In this document: positions 29,043 through 38,376 of the stretch, piece after piece
Layout: each line of letters opens with the position of its first letter
Numbering within the stretch: position 1 is the stretch's first letter
Source of the DNA: DATKNA01 sp963786765
GTDB lineage: Bacteria; Actinomycetota; Actinomycetes; Actinomycetales; Kineosporiaceae
Length of the DNA: 64,000 bases
Assembly: GCA_963786765.1 (NCBI GenBank)
Contig: CAWBAJ010000033.1
Span: 62,001-126,000 of the forward strand
Direction: 5' to 3'
Position numbers and translations under genes: made by a program
The notes under the pieces: generated by a model
The model's database searches: none
What the model saw: the letters and a program-made list of their open reading frames with translations, nothing else
What the model was told of the DNA's origin: nothing

Positions 29043-30377
29043 TCACTCGCCGTGCAGGGCGGGCTCCGCCCTGGCCGGGGCGGCAGTGCGCCCGGCATCC
29101 GCGGCGCTCCGCGCAAGGATCATGAGCACGGCCGCGGCGGCCAGCGACGCCGCCATGAGCAGGAACGAGGCGGCTGTCGACCCGGTCCGCGCGTCGAGCC
29201 AGCCGACGAGGTAGCTGCCGACGAAGCCGCCGAGGGCGCCGAAGGAGTTGATGAGCGCGATGGCGGGGGCCGCCGCGTTGCTGGGGAGGAACTCGGGGAT
29301 GTAGGCGAAGTACGGCCCGTACGGCGCGTACATCGCGCCGCCCGCGATCACCAGCAGCACGAACGACAGCCAGAACCGGTTCGGCCCGAGCAGGTAGGAG
29401 CCGTAGAAGGCGACCGCCCCGAGGGCGAGCCACGGCCAGACGAACGCGCGGCGACGGCCGGCGTGGTCCGACGCACGGCTGTTGACGATCATCAGGACGA
29501 CGGCCAGGGCGTAGGGCAGGGCAGAGATGAGCCCGGTGAGGCCGATGCCCTGGCCGGAGCCCGCCTTGACGATCGTCGGCAGCCAGAACACGAACCCGTA
29601 GACGCCGATGCTCCACAGCAGGTACTGGATGCTGAGCAGCACGACATTGCGCGACTTGAGGGCGTCGACATAGTTGTGGACCGGTGTGAGGGCCTCCTGC
29701 TCCTCGGCGAGCGCGGCTTCGACGCCCTCCCGCTCGGCCGGGTGGAGCCACGCCGCGTCCTTCGGGCGGTCGGCCGTGAGCGCCCGGAACACGAACGCCC
29801 AGATGATCGCGGGGGCGCCTTCGACGATGAACATCCATCGCCAGGACGTCGCCTGGACGAGGTAGCCGGACACGGCGGTGAGCCACAGGACGGTCACCGG
29901 GTTGCCGAGGATCAGAACGGTGTTGGCCTGCCCGCGCTCACGCTTGGTGAACCAGTGCGCAAGGAAGATCACCATTGCCGGGAGGATGGCGGCCTCGACC
30001 ACGCCGAGCAGGAACCGGACGACCAGGAGCGGCACGGCGGAGCTGAGGACGCCCTGCAGGGAGGCCAGCACGCCCCAGGCGAGCAGGCACCAGAAGACCA
30101 GCCGGCGGACGCTGCGCTGCTCGGCATAGATCGCGGCCGGGATCTGGAAGAGGAAGTAGCCGAGAAAGAACAGGGCCCCGATCAGGGCGGAGATGCTGCC
30201 GGTCAGACCGAGGTCCTGCTTCATCCCGCCGGCCACCGCGATGGAGTAGTTCGACCTGTCGAGGTAGGCGAGGCTGTACGTGACGAAGACGACGGGCAGC
30301 AGGCGCGCCCATCGCTGACGGCCCAGAGCGGCGGAGCCCGCCGAGTCGATCGTCCGGTGTGTGCTGCCAGTCGCCAT
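29043..30377 (-). CDS. MFS transporter, anion:cation symporter (ACS) family
   Basis: 444 residues with about twelve membrane segments and no frame breaks. ACS signatures are visible: VTYSLAYLDRSNYSIAVAGG, LFFLGYFLFQIPAAIYAEQ, VRFLLGVVEAAILPAMVIF and HWFTKRERGQANTVLILGNP. The family carries galactonate, glucarate, phthalate and other organic anions with protons. It is the first gene of a minus-strand operon with FAH, the PfkB remnant, HUMPS synthase and SIS isomerase, so it probably imports that pathway's sugar acid. An inverted repeat 63-96 bp upstream may be the operator. Confidence 0.87.
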   Translation of the reverse strand: MATGSTHRTIDSAGSAALGRQRWARLLPVVFVTYSLAYLDRSNYSIAVAGGMKQDLGLTGSISALIGALFFLGYFLFQIPAAIYAEQRSVRRLVFWCLLAWGVLASLQGVLSSAVPLLVVRFLLGVVEAAILPAMVIFLAHWFTKRERGQANTVLILGNPVTVLWLTAVSGYLVQATSWRWMFIVEGAPAIIWAFVFRALTADRPKDAAWLHPAEREGVEAALAEEQEALTPVHNYVDALKSRNVVLLSIQYLLWSIGVYGFVFWLPTIVKAGSGQGIGLTGLISALPYALAVVLMIVNSRASDHAGRRRAFVWPWLALGAVAFYGSYLLGPNRFWLSFVLLVIAGGAMYAPYGPYFAYIPEFLPSNAAAPAIALINSFGALGGFVGSYLVGWLDARTGSTAASFLLMAASLAAAAVLMILARSAADAGRTAAPARAEPALHGE

Positions 30378-30439
30378 AGCGCAGTCCTCTCTCCACGAGG
30401 GCGGACCGCTCCGCTCCGCTGCAGGAGGCCCTGCCCTAG

Positions 30440-30473
30440 AGAGCTATCGTTGCACTATTCTAACCATTGCTCT
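30440..30473. promoter_or_regulatory. Imperfect inverted repeat upstream of the MFS operon
   Basis: Arms AGAGCTATCGTT and AACCATTGCTCT (10 of 12 positions pair) are separated by 10 bp in a locally AT-rich patch. The size suits a dimeric GntR- or IclR-type repressor. No such regulator gene lies in the operon, so a distant one would be needed. Confidence 0.4.
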
Positions 30474-30532
30474 ACCGCAAATGTACGCACTCGCGTCCGC
30501 CCGCGCCCGGCGCCGGAGGCCTACCCGTGGGA

Positions 30533-31126
30533 TCAGAGCGGGTTCCGGGAGCGCTTGAGCTCGCTGAAGGCCGAGACCTTGCTGAGCGACGTCATCGCCG
30601 TCAGCAGGGCGGTCGCATCGTCGCCGCTGGGCGCGGGTACGACGACGGGCCCGAAGAACGCAGGTCCGCCGTCGTAGGCGGTGACGGGGCTGCCGGTCTC
30701 GGTGCCGACCCGGCGCTGCGCCTCGTCGTGGCTGGCCCGCACGGCCGCGTCCCGCGCCTCGTCCTCGGCCGCGTCGGCCACGGACCCGTCCAGCCCGACT
30801 TCCTCGACCGAGCGGATCAGGACGTCGTCCTCGAGGTGTTCGTCGTGCTCGTGCAGCCGCCCGCCGAGGGCGTCGTAGAGCCGGCCGACGGCGTCCGAAC
30901 CGCCCTGCTCCCCCGCCGCGACGAGCGCACGCAGGAAGCGGCTGCCCCGGACCAGGCCCTCGCGGTAGTGCTCGGGCATCTCCCGGCCCTCGTTGAGGAT
31001 GCCGAGGCTCATCACCTTCCACTCGATGGTGACGGCGCCGGCCCGCTCCAGTTCCCGCGCCCACCGGCTCGTCCGCCAGGTGAGGGGGCAGGTGGGGTCG
31101 AACCAGAACTCGACGGCGACGCTCAC
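30533..31126 (-). CDS. Mycothiol-dependent nitroreductase (Rv2466c/DsbA-like)
   Basis: 197 residues from GTG 31126. A thioredoxin-fold DsbA-family protein: VEFWFDPTCPLTWRTSRWAR carries a CP pair in place of CxxC, as in Rv2466c, where one active cysteine works with mycothiol. The helical insertion contains HYREGLVRGSRFLRALVAAG. TGSPVTAYDGGPAFFGPVVV holds the cis-proline-like region. It supports a mycothiol-producing host. Its start is only 18 bp from the divergent zinc-finger gene. Confidence 0.8.
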   Translation of the reverse strand: MSVAVEFWFDPTCPLTWRTSRWARELERAGAVTIEWKVMSLGILNEGREMPEHYREGLVRGSRFLRALVAAGEQGGSDAVGRLYDALGGRLHEHDEHLEDDVLIRSVEEVGLDGSVADAAEDEARDAAVRASHDEAQRRVGTETGSPVTAYDGGPAFFGPVVVPAPSGDDATALLTAMTSLSKVSAFSELKRSRNPL

Positions 31127-31144
31127 GGGGACGACCCTAGCCGC

Positions 31145-31438
31145 ATGACACAGACCTGCTCCCACCTCGACCAGGTGGACCTCACCGCGATGCCGAGTTC
31201 GCAGGGCTGCGAGGATTGCCTGCGCATCGGCGCTCAGTGGGTGCACCTGAGGATGTGCCGGACGTGCGGCCACGTCGGGTGTTGCGACGACTCGCCGAAC
31301 AAGCACGCCACGGCCCACTACCACTCGGACGGGCACCCGCTGATCCAGTCGTACGAGCCGGGTGAGGACTGGGTGTGGTGCTACGCCGACGAGTTCGCGT
31401 TCCTGCTCGACGGGTTGCCCAAGTACTCCTACGCCTGA
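31145..31438 (+). CDS. UBP-type zinc finger protein
   Basis: 97 residues from ATG 31145. The whole protein is one ZnF-UBP fold: TCSHLDQV, GCEDCLRIGAQWVHLRMCRT, CGHVGCCDDSPNKHATAHYH and GHPLIQSYEPGEDWVWCYAD, with conserved Cys and His ligands. Bacterial members have no ubiquitin to bind and their role is unknown; they often sit near redox genes, as here. Confidence 0.85.
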   Translation: MTQTCSHLDQVDLTAMPSSQGCEDCLRIGAQWVHLRMCRTCGHVGCCDDSPNKHATAHYHSDGHPLIQSYEPGEDWVWCYADEFAFLLDGLPKYSYA

Positions 31439-31455
31439 ACCAGCAGGGCCGGCGA

Positions 31456-31530
31456 GTCGGTAAGGGTCGGTAAGGGTCGGTAAGGGTCGGTAAGGGTCGG
31501 TAAGGGTCGGTAAGGGTCGGTAAGGGTCAG
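31456..31530. repeat. Seven tandem copies of a 10-bp unit
   Basis: The unit GTCGGTAAGG is repeated seven times without change, followed by a partial GTCAG. It fills the gap between the convergent zinc-finger and adenosine deaminase genes, and the last bases overlap the deaminase stop codon. It is too short and uniform for CRISPR. Copy number is likely to vary between strains. Confidence 0.95.
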
Positions 31531-32675
31531 GCCGTGATGCCGAGCGCCGCGTAGCCGGGCTTGACGACGTCCTCGATCAGCCCGAGGCGCTCGTCGAACG
31601 GGATGAAAGCCGATTTGAGGGCGTTGATCGTGACCCAGCGGGCGTCCGCGAGGGTCCAGCCCGCCTCCTTCGCCAGCAGCTCGAGCTCCCGGCTGGCGGA
31701 CGTCGCGGACATCAGCCGGTTGTCCGTGTTGACCGTGACCCTGAAGCGCAAGTCCTTGAGCATGGTCACCGGGTGCTGGCCGACCGTCGGCGCCGCCCCC
31801 GTCTGCACGTTGCTCGACGGGCACAGCTCGAGCGGGATGCGGGAGTCGCGCACCCACGCCGCCAGGCGCCCGAGCTGCGCGCGCGGGCGGCCGAACCGGT
31901 CCCTGCCGCCGAGCAGTTCGATGTCGTCGACGATCCGGACGCCGTGCCCGAGCCGGTCCGCGCCGCACACTTGCACGGCCTCCCAGATGCTCGGCAGGCC
32001 GAACGCCTCACCGGCATGGATCGTCACGTGGAAGTTCTCGCGGTGCAGGTAGTCGAAGGCGTCCAGGTGCCGGGACGGCGGGTAGCCGGCCTCCGCGCCG
32101 GCGATGTCGAACCCGACGACGCCGTGGTCGCGGTGCCGCACCGCGAGCTCGGCGATCTCACGGCTGCGGGCGGCGTGCCGCATCGCGGTGAGCAGGGTGC
32201 CGACCCGGATCGGGGTGCCGGCCGCGGCGGCGTCCGTCATCCCCTGCTCGAAGCCCTCGTGGACGGCCGCCACCACTTCGTCCAGGGTCAGTCCCCCCTC
32301 GAGGTGCTGTTCGGGGGCGTACCGCACCTCGGCGTACACCACGCCGTCGGCCGCCAGATCGAGCGCGCACTCCCGCGCGACCCGCGCCAGGTGGGCCGGC
32401 GACTGCATCACGGCGACCGTGTGGACGAACGTCTCCAGGTACCGCTCGAGGGAGCCCGAGTTCGCCGCCTGCCGGAACCAGTCGCCCAGCGCCTCCGCGG
32501 TGTCGGCCGGCAGCTCGTGGCCGATCTCCGCCGCCAGTTCGAGCACGCTCTGCGGTCTCAGGCCGCCGTCCAGGTGGTCGTGCAGCAGGGCCTTGGGAGC
32601 GAGCACGAAGGTGTCGTCGGACGCGCTGAAAGGAGCGCCTGCCGGAGCGGCGGGGGCGGGCTCGGCCGTGGTCAC
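31527..32675 (-). CDS. add: Adenosine deaminase
   Basis: 382 residues. Deaminates (deoxy)adenosine to (deoxy)inosine. Zinc ligands are in LLHDHLDGGLRPQSVLELA near residue 31. The HAGEAFGLPSIWEAVQVCGA segment holds the metal His and catalytic Glu, and DRLGHGVRIVDDIEL follows. RVTVNTDNRLMSATSASREL has the final metal Asp. An Ala/Pro-rich N-terminus of about 25 residues precedes the domain. Product inosine would feed the phosphorylase at 10023. It is transcribed alone, with the kinase-like gene divergent 60 bp away. Confidence 0.93.
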   Translation of the reverse strand: MTTAEPAPAAPAGAPFSASDDTFVLAPKALLHDHLDGGLRPQSVLELAAEIGHELPADTAEALGDWFRQAANSGSLERYLETFVHTVAVMQSPAHLARVARECALDLAADGVVYAEVRYAPEQHLEGGLTLDEVVAAVHEGFEQGMTDAAAAGTPIRVGTLLTAMRHAARSREIAELAVRHRDHGVVGFDIAGAEAGYPPSRHLDAFDYLHRENFHVTIHAGEAFGLPSIWEAVQVCGADRLGHGVRIVDDIELLGGRDRFGRPRAQLGRLAAWVRDSRIPLELCPSSNVQTGAAPTVGQHPVTMLKDLRFRVTVNTDNRLMSATSASRELELLAKEAGWTLADARWVTINALKSAFIPFDERLGLIEDVVKPGYAALGITA

Positions 32676-32735
32676 GCCTCGACCTTAGCCGCGCCCGGGA
32701 AGCGGATCAGCCGCATGGTCCGCTAGACACGTCCC

Positions 32736-33980
32736 GTGCCCAGACTCGCCACGCTCGTGCTCGCCGACCCCGCCGGCAACGTGCTCGGCGCCCTGCCCGA
32801 GGCGGCGATCGAGGTCGGCTGGTGGCCGGAGGCGTGGCCGCTCGTGGACGGCGCTCGCGAACGCTACGGCCTCGGCGTCACGGTGCTGCGCCTGCTCGAC
32901 GCCCCCGACTCGCCGGTGCCTGCGCACGGCCGCGTCGCCTACCTGGCCGCTGTGCCCGGCGAACCTGTGCCCGGGGTCCTGCGCCTATTGCCGCCGGACG
33001 ACGTTCTGCGCCTGCTCGCGGAGGAGGACCACCCGCGCCGGGCTCCCTGGGCACGGCCCGGCGGGATCGACGCGACCCTCCACCGGGCGGACGCCGTGCT
33101 CGCTGCGGCGGGCCGATCGCCGACCGGCCCCGCCCGTCAGGTCAAGACGTGGAACCTCTCCAGCGTGCTGACCCTGCCCACCGCGGACGGCACGGTGTGG
33201 TGCAAGAGCGTTCCCGCTCCACTTGCCCACGAGGGACAGCTGCTCGGCGTTCTCGCGCACCTCGTCCCCGGCCTGGCTCCGCCGCTGCTCGGGGCCTGGG
33301 CCGAGCCGGGCGGAGCGGCGACCGTGCTGCTGGGCGAGGCGCCCGGCGAGCCGCTCTGGGAGGCCCCGGCTCCCCTGCTGGAGCAGATGACGGTGCGCTG
33401 GGTGGACGCGCAGGCAGCGCTGGCGTCCCGCCTCGGCGAGCTCACGCGGGCGGGGGTGCCCGACCTCCGGGCGGAGCCGCTGCTCGGCGTCGTCCGGAAC
33501 CTGGCCGCCCGGCCCGACGTGCGCGCCGACCTGTCGGACGACGAGCTCGACGGCCTCGACCGGCTCGTCGACGCGCTCCCCGGCCGGCTGGCGGAGCTGG
33601 CGGCGTGCGGCCTGCCCGACTCGCTGGTGCACGGGGACCTGCACCCGGGCAACTGGGTCGGCGACCCCGAGCGGCAGGTGCTCATCGACTGGGGCGACAG
33701 CGTGCTCGGGTCTCCGGCGTTCGACGCGCACACGCTGATCAGGCGCGTGCAGCCGGCGTTCCGGGACGCCGTGACGGCCGCCTGGCGGGCCGCCTGGTCC
33801 CGGCACGTCCCGGACGCCGACCCCGTCCGGGCCCTCGAGCTGGCGGAGGTGGTCGCCGCACTGCGCTCCGCCGCGGTCTACCGCGGATTCCTGGACGCGA
33901 TCGAGCGCACCGAGCGGCGCTACCACGACCGCGACCCGGCCGCGATGATCCGCGTCGCGCTGGCCGCGGCTTCCAAGTGA
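32736..33980 (+). CDS. Phosphotransferase (APH/choline-kinase fold)
   Basis: 414 residues with no frame breaks. An uncommon N-terminal domain of about 120 residues (ATLVLADPAGNVLGALPEAA onward) precedes the kinase. The N-lobe includes TWNLSSVLTLPTADGTVWCK. The catalytic loop is DSLVHGDLHPGNWVGDPERQ and the metal site VLIDWGDSVLGSPAFDAHTL. The N-terminal part may be an extra substrate domain. Substrate unknown; it lies among nucleoside genes, but that is only position. Confidence 0.75.
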   Translation: MPRLATLVLADPAGNVLGALPEAAIEVGWWPEAWPLVDGARERYGLGVTVLRLLDAPDSPVPAHGRVAYLAAVPGEPVPGVLRLLPPDDVLRLLAEEDHPRRAPWARPGGIDATLHRADAVLAAAGRSPTGPARQVKTWNLSSVLTLPTADGTVWCKSVPAPLAHEGQLLGVLAHLVPGLAPPLLGAWAEPGGAATVLLGEAPGEPLWEAPAPLLEQMTVRWVDAQAALASRLGELTRAGVPDLRAEPLLGVVRNLAARPDVRADLSDDELDGLDRLVDALPGRLAELAACGLPDSLVHGDLHPGNWVGDPERQVLIDWGDSVLGSPAFDAHTLIRRVQPAFRDAVTAAWRAAWSRHVPDADPVRALELAEVVAALRSAAVYRGFLDAIERTERRYHDRDPAAMIRVALAAASK

Positions 33981-34001
33981 CCCACTCGTCGCGGCGCGAC
34001 G

Positions 34002-34289
34002 TCAGGTGAGGCTCAGCAGGATGCCGACCGCCGCGAGCGCCACGGTGGCGACCGCGGCGCGGACCAGCCGGACGTACGGCCGCGCCGGCGGATGATCCGA
34101 TGGTCGGCGGGGTGGCACCGCCGTGACCGCGGCGAGCGCGAGCGCGACGAGGGCGGCCAGGACGACGACCACGTTGCCGCGGCGGACGGCCGCGGCCGCG
34201 GACCCGACGCCGACCAGCAGCGTGGCGACGCCCGTTCGCTGCCAGGACAGCGCGGTCCGCTCCGGCTGGAGGCCCGGGTCTCGGGGCAC
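34002..34289 (-). CDS. DUF202 membrane protein
   Basis: About 95 residues from GTG 34289; the start could lie some codons upstream. LQPERTALSWQRTGVATLLV is the DUF202 signature, followed by two or three hydrophobic segments (VVVVLAALVALALAAVTAVP and VRAAVATVALAAVGILLSL). It follows another DUF202 gene by 17 bp, so they are likely paired products. Function unknown. Confidence 0.75.
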   Translation of the reverse strand: MPRDPGLQPERTALSWQRTGVATLLVGVGSAAAAVRRGNVVVVLAALVALALAAVTAVPPRRPSDHPPARPYVRLVRAAVATVALAAVGILLSLT

Positions 34290-34306
34290 GGGGAACCAGC
34301 CGGCTG

Positions 34307-34694
34307 TCAGCGGGTCTCGACCGCGAGGTAGACCGCGAGCACCAGCGCGACGACGGCGACGAGCGCACCGAGCCACGCCAGGGCGAAGGGGGCCGGCAGC
34401 GGGCGGTCCAGCCGCATCGCCAGTTCTCGCCGGCGCCAGCCGAGCACGGCGGCGACAGCGAGCATGGCCCCGAGCACGCAGAGGGCCGCCGCGAGGACGT
34501 CCAGCAGCCGCGAGAGCCCCGCGATCCGGGCCACGGACGTGAGCCCGACGCCACCGGCCACGAGTGCCAGGGCCGTGCGCACCCACGCGAGCGCCGTCCG
34601 CTCGTTCGCCATCGAGAAGCGCGGGTCGGGCTCCTCGCCGACGCCGTAGAGCGAGCGCGGCCGCCGCCCGTCGCGGGCGTCCGCGGGCGCCGGC

Positions 34695-34705
<11 letters not shown>
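34307..34705 (-). CDS. DUF202 / YidH-family membrane protein
   Basis: 132 residues from GTG 34705. After a charged N-terminus the motif FSMANERTALAWVRTALALV leads into three membrane segments. Its first 11 bases overlap the end of deoA, so the two are coupled. DUF202 proteins have no firm function. The link to deoA may be only shared transcription. Confidence 0.82.
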
Positions 34706-35984
<1,279 letters not shown>

Positions 35985-36118
35985 ACCGCGACTCTAGGGG
36001 CTCGTGTCGCAGCCTGATTGCACGCGATCTGCTCGGTCCCAGGGGCATTCGGGGACGGAAAACCCGAGGGCGCCCTCGCGCTCCCGCCGCGTGACCGGAG
36101 GCGTGACCATGGCGCCCG

Positions 36119-36601
36119 TCAGACGGCGCTCCGGTGGTGGTACTCGTGCACGACGGCGTGTCCCTTGCCCCGGGCGATGAGGGCACGGTTGACGGGCACG
36201 GTCACGACGAAGGCGACGACGAGCGAGACCACCAGGGATCCCCAGAACAGCGGGTCGCCCAGGCCCGCCGTCATGGCGCCGGGAACGGCGAGCACGACGG
36301 CATTGTCGACCAGCTCCATGGTGAGGATCGAGACCGTGTCGGCGGCGAAGGCAACGGCGAGGGCGCGTCGCAGCGGCACCCCCGACCGCAGTACCGGCGC
36401 GATCGTGAGGCTGTAGCCGAAGACGAAGGCCAGGACGACGGCGAGCAGGATGCTCGGCGCGTTCGCGAGACCCCACCACGTGGCCAGGACGAGGCCGAGA
36501 ACCTCGCCGATCGCGCACCCGGTCAGACAGTGCAGGGTGGCGGAGACAGCGAGTCCGGTGAGTGCGCGGCCATGTGGAGCGGATACGTCGTGATGCTGCA
36601 T
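36119..36601 (-). CDS. DUF4396 membrane protein
   Basis: 160 residues from ATG 36601. Four hydrophobic stretches; HCLTGCAIGEVLGLVLATWW, FVFGYSLTIAPVLRSGVPLR and AFAADTVSILTMELVDNAVV are typical of DUF4396. A His-rich ending (HAVVHEYHHRSAV) could bind metal. A CsoR-like palindrome lies 25 bp upstream of the start, suggesting copper or related metal control. It interrupts the nucleoside genes and has its own upstream gap. Confidence 0.82.
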   Translation of the reverse strand: MQHHDVSAPHGRALTGLAVSATLHCLTGCAIGEVLGLVLATWWGLANAPSILLAVVLAFVFGYSLTIAPVLRSGVPLRRALAVAFAADTVSILTMELVDNAVVLAVPGAMTAGLGDPLFWGSLVVSLVVAFVVTVPVNRALIARGKGHAVVHEYHHRSAV

Positions 36602-36625
36602 GGCGGACCTCGATCAGTGGCAGGA

Positions 36626-36642
36626 ATACCCCTCCCGGGTAT
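36626..36642. promoter_or_regulatory. CsoR-like operator upstream of the DUF4396 gene
   Basis: ATACCC-ctccc-GGGTAT is a perfect palindrome matching the TACCC/GGGTA halves of known CsoR/RcnR-type copper-sensor operators. It is 25 bp upstream of the DUF4396 start and 32 bp from the end of cdd. No csoR gene is in the window. Confidence 0.6.
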
Positions 36643-36673
36643 GGAACCCGAGGTTCGCCCCGGGCATTCCCCA

Positions 36674-37084
36674 CTACCCCCGTGCGCGCTCGAGGTCGTC
36701 GTTCCCGAACGCGTCGGGCAGCACCTCGGTCATGGGCAGCACGCCGCGGGGGGTCTCCAGCAGCATGGCGGGGCCGCCGTTCTCCCACAGCAGCTGCCGG
36801 CAGCGTCCGCACGGCATGACGACGTCCCCGCTCGGCCCCACCGCGACGGCGGCCACGAGACGGCCGCCGCCCCCCGCGTGCAGGGCCGAGACCATCCCGC
36901 ACTCCGCGCAGAGCACGACGCCGTACGCCGCGTTCTCGACGTTGCAGCCGACCACGACGCGCCCGTCGTCCACGAGCCCGGCGGCCCCCACCCGGAACCC
37001 GCTGTACGGGGCGTAGGCGCGGTCCTTCACCTCGCGCGCCGCGGCCCGCAGCGCGTCCCAGTCGACCTCGTTCGCACTGCTCAT
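36674..37084 (-). CDS. cdd: Cytidine deaminase
   Basis: 136 residues. Converts (deoxy)cytidine to (deoxy)uridine. The zinc site is split between VVVGCNVENAAYGVVLCAEC (Cys plus catalytic Glu region) and VMPCGRCRQLLWENGG (PCxxC). YAPYSGFRVGAAGLVDDGRV is also conserved. The C-terminal DAFGNDDL segment fits the family's closing helix. Its ATG overlaps the stop of the permease gene (ATGA), so it is the last gene of the nucleoside transport operon. Confidence 0.94.
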   Translation of the reverse strand: MSSANEVDWDALRAAAREVKDRAYAPYSGFRVGAAGLVDDGRVVVGCNVENAAYGVVLCAECGMVSALHAGGGGRLVAAVAVGPSGDVVMPCGRCRQLLWENGGPAMLLETPRGVLPMTEVLPDAFGNDDLERARG

Positions 37085-38376
37085 TTGACGTACGGCTCCC
37101 CGTCGGCGGCGGGAGCGCGGACCCGGCCGCCGAGGCCCGCGACGACGAAGAGCGTGGCGAGGTACGGCGCCATAGCCAGGAAGTTCGACGGGATCTGCAC
37201 CGGTGCCTGGATGATCGTCAGGCCCGTCTGCAGGGCGTCGGCGAAGCCGAAGAGCAGGGCGGCGCCCACCGCGCCGTTCGGGCTCCACCGCCCGAAGATG
37301 ACGGCCGCGAGCGCGATGAACCCCCGCCCCGACGTCATGTTCTTGCCGAAGGCACCGACGGCGCCCAGGGTCAGGTATGCGCCGGCGAGGCCTGCCACGC
37401 TCCCGCCGAGCACGGTGTCGACGAAGCGGATCCGCAACACCTTGATGCCGACCGTGTCGGCCGCCTTCGGATGCTCCCCGACCGCCCGCGTGCGCAATCC
37501 CCAGCGGGTCCGGAACAGGGCGACGTTCACGACGACCACGAGCACGTACGTCGCGTACACGAGGACGTTCGCCTGGAACAGGACCGGGCCGATCACCGGG
37601 ATGTCGCTCAGCAGCGGGATCGGCAGGGCGGGGAAGACGCCCGGGGAGTTGTACTGGTCCGCGTGCGGCTGCATGAGGGCGTCGTAGATGAAGCCGGTCA
37701 GTCCGAGGGCGAGCAGGTTGATGACCACGCCGAGGATCACCTGGTTGACCAGGTAGCGGATCGCGAACACCGCGAGCAGGGCCCCGACCAGGCCGCCGGC
37801 GAGCACGGCCGCCAGTACACCCACGCCGAGGTTGTGCGCCACCGACGCGAACAGCGCGCCGGCGAAGGCGCCCGAGAGCATCTGCCCCTCGATGGCCACA
37901 TTGATGACGCCGGAGCGCTCGCACAGGATGCCGCCCAGCGCCCCGAGGACGAGCGGGACGGCCGACAGGATCGACTGCTGGAGCAGGCCGGTGAGCTGCA
38001 CCGTGGATCCGCCGCTCGCCGCCCAGCACAGGAACGCCACCACGAGCGAGGCGAGCGCGCCGGCCACCACCCAACGGGTCTGCCGCCGGGGGAAGCCGCG
38101 CACCAGCTGGTACACGCCGAGCGCGACGACCACGAGCCCGAGCAGGCCCGCGGTGAGCCCGGCGGGGACGGTGACGTCGAACGGGGCGTCGGACGCGGCG
38201 TTCAGCCCGAACACGGCACTGCCCTTGTCGGCGCCCACTCCGAACGCGAGGACGGCGAGCAGACCCGCGATCACGAGCAGGGAGCCGGTGGCGATGCGAC
38301 GGCGGGTGGAGACCGGTGGTTCGACGACTGGCCGGACGACGACCTGTTCCTGTTGGGGGGACTCGGCGACGCTCAC
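37081..38376 (-). CDS. Nucleoside ABC transporter permease (BMP/NupP-Q type)
   Basis: 431 residues from GTG 38376. About ten membrane segments after a polar N-terminus. GALGGILCERSGVINVAIEG and MLSGAFAGALFASVAHNLGV are the conserved N-terminal permease boxes; FRTRWGLRTRAVGEHPKAAD and IRFVDTVLGGSVAGLAGAYL carry the EAA-like loop contacting the ATPase. It pairs with the second permease. Its start overlaps the preceding stop by 4 nt (GTGA). Confidence 0.9.
   Translation of the reverse strand: MSVAESPQQEQVVVRPVVEPPVSTRRRIATGSLLVIAGLLAVLAFGVGADKGSAVFGLNAASDAPFDVTVPAGLTAGLLGLVVVALGVYQLVRGFPRRQTRWVVAGALASLVVAFLCWAASGGSTVQLTGLLQQSILSAVPLVLGALGGILCERSGVINVAIEGQMLSGAFAGALFASVAHNLGVGVLAAVLAGGLVGALLAVFAIRYLVNQVILGVVINLLALGLTGFIYDALMQPHADQYNSPGVFPALPIPLLSDIPVIGPVLFQANVLVYATYVLVVVVNVALFRTRWGLRTRAVGEHPKAADTVGIKVLRIRFVDTVLGGSVAGLAGAYLTLGAVGAFGKNMTSGRGFIALAAVIFGRWSPNGAVGAALLFGFADALQTGLTIIQAPVQIPSNFLAMAPYLATLFVVAGLGGRVRAPAADGEPYVK

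Noticed and set aside
28929..30677. Long plus-strand frame opposite the MFS gene
   Set aside because: Its Glu/Asp/Gln/Arg-rich composition mirrors a membrane protein read backwards; it has no family match.
31456..31530. CRISPR array
   Set aside because: Units are 10 bp with no spacers and no cas genes nearby.
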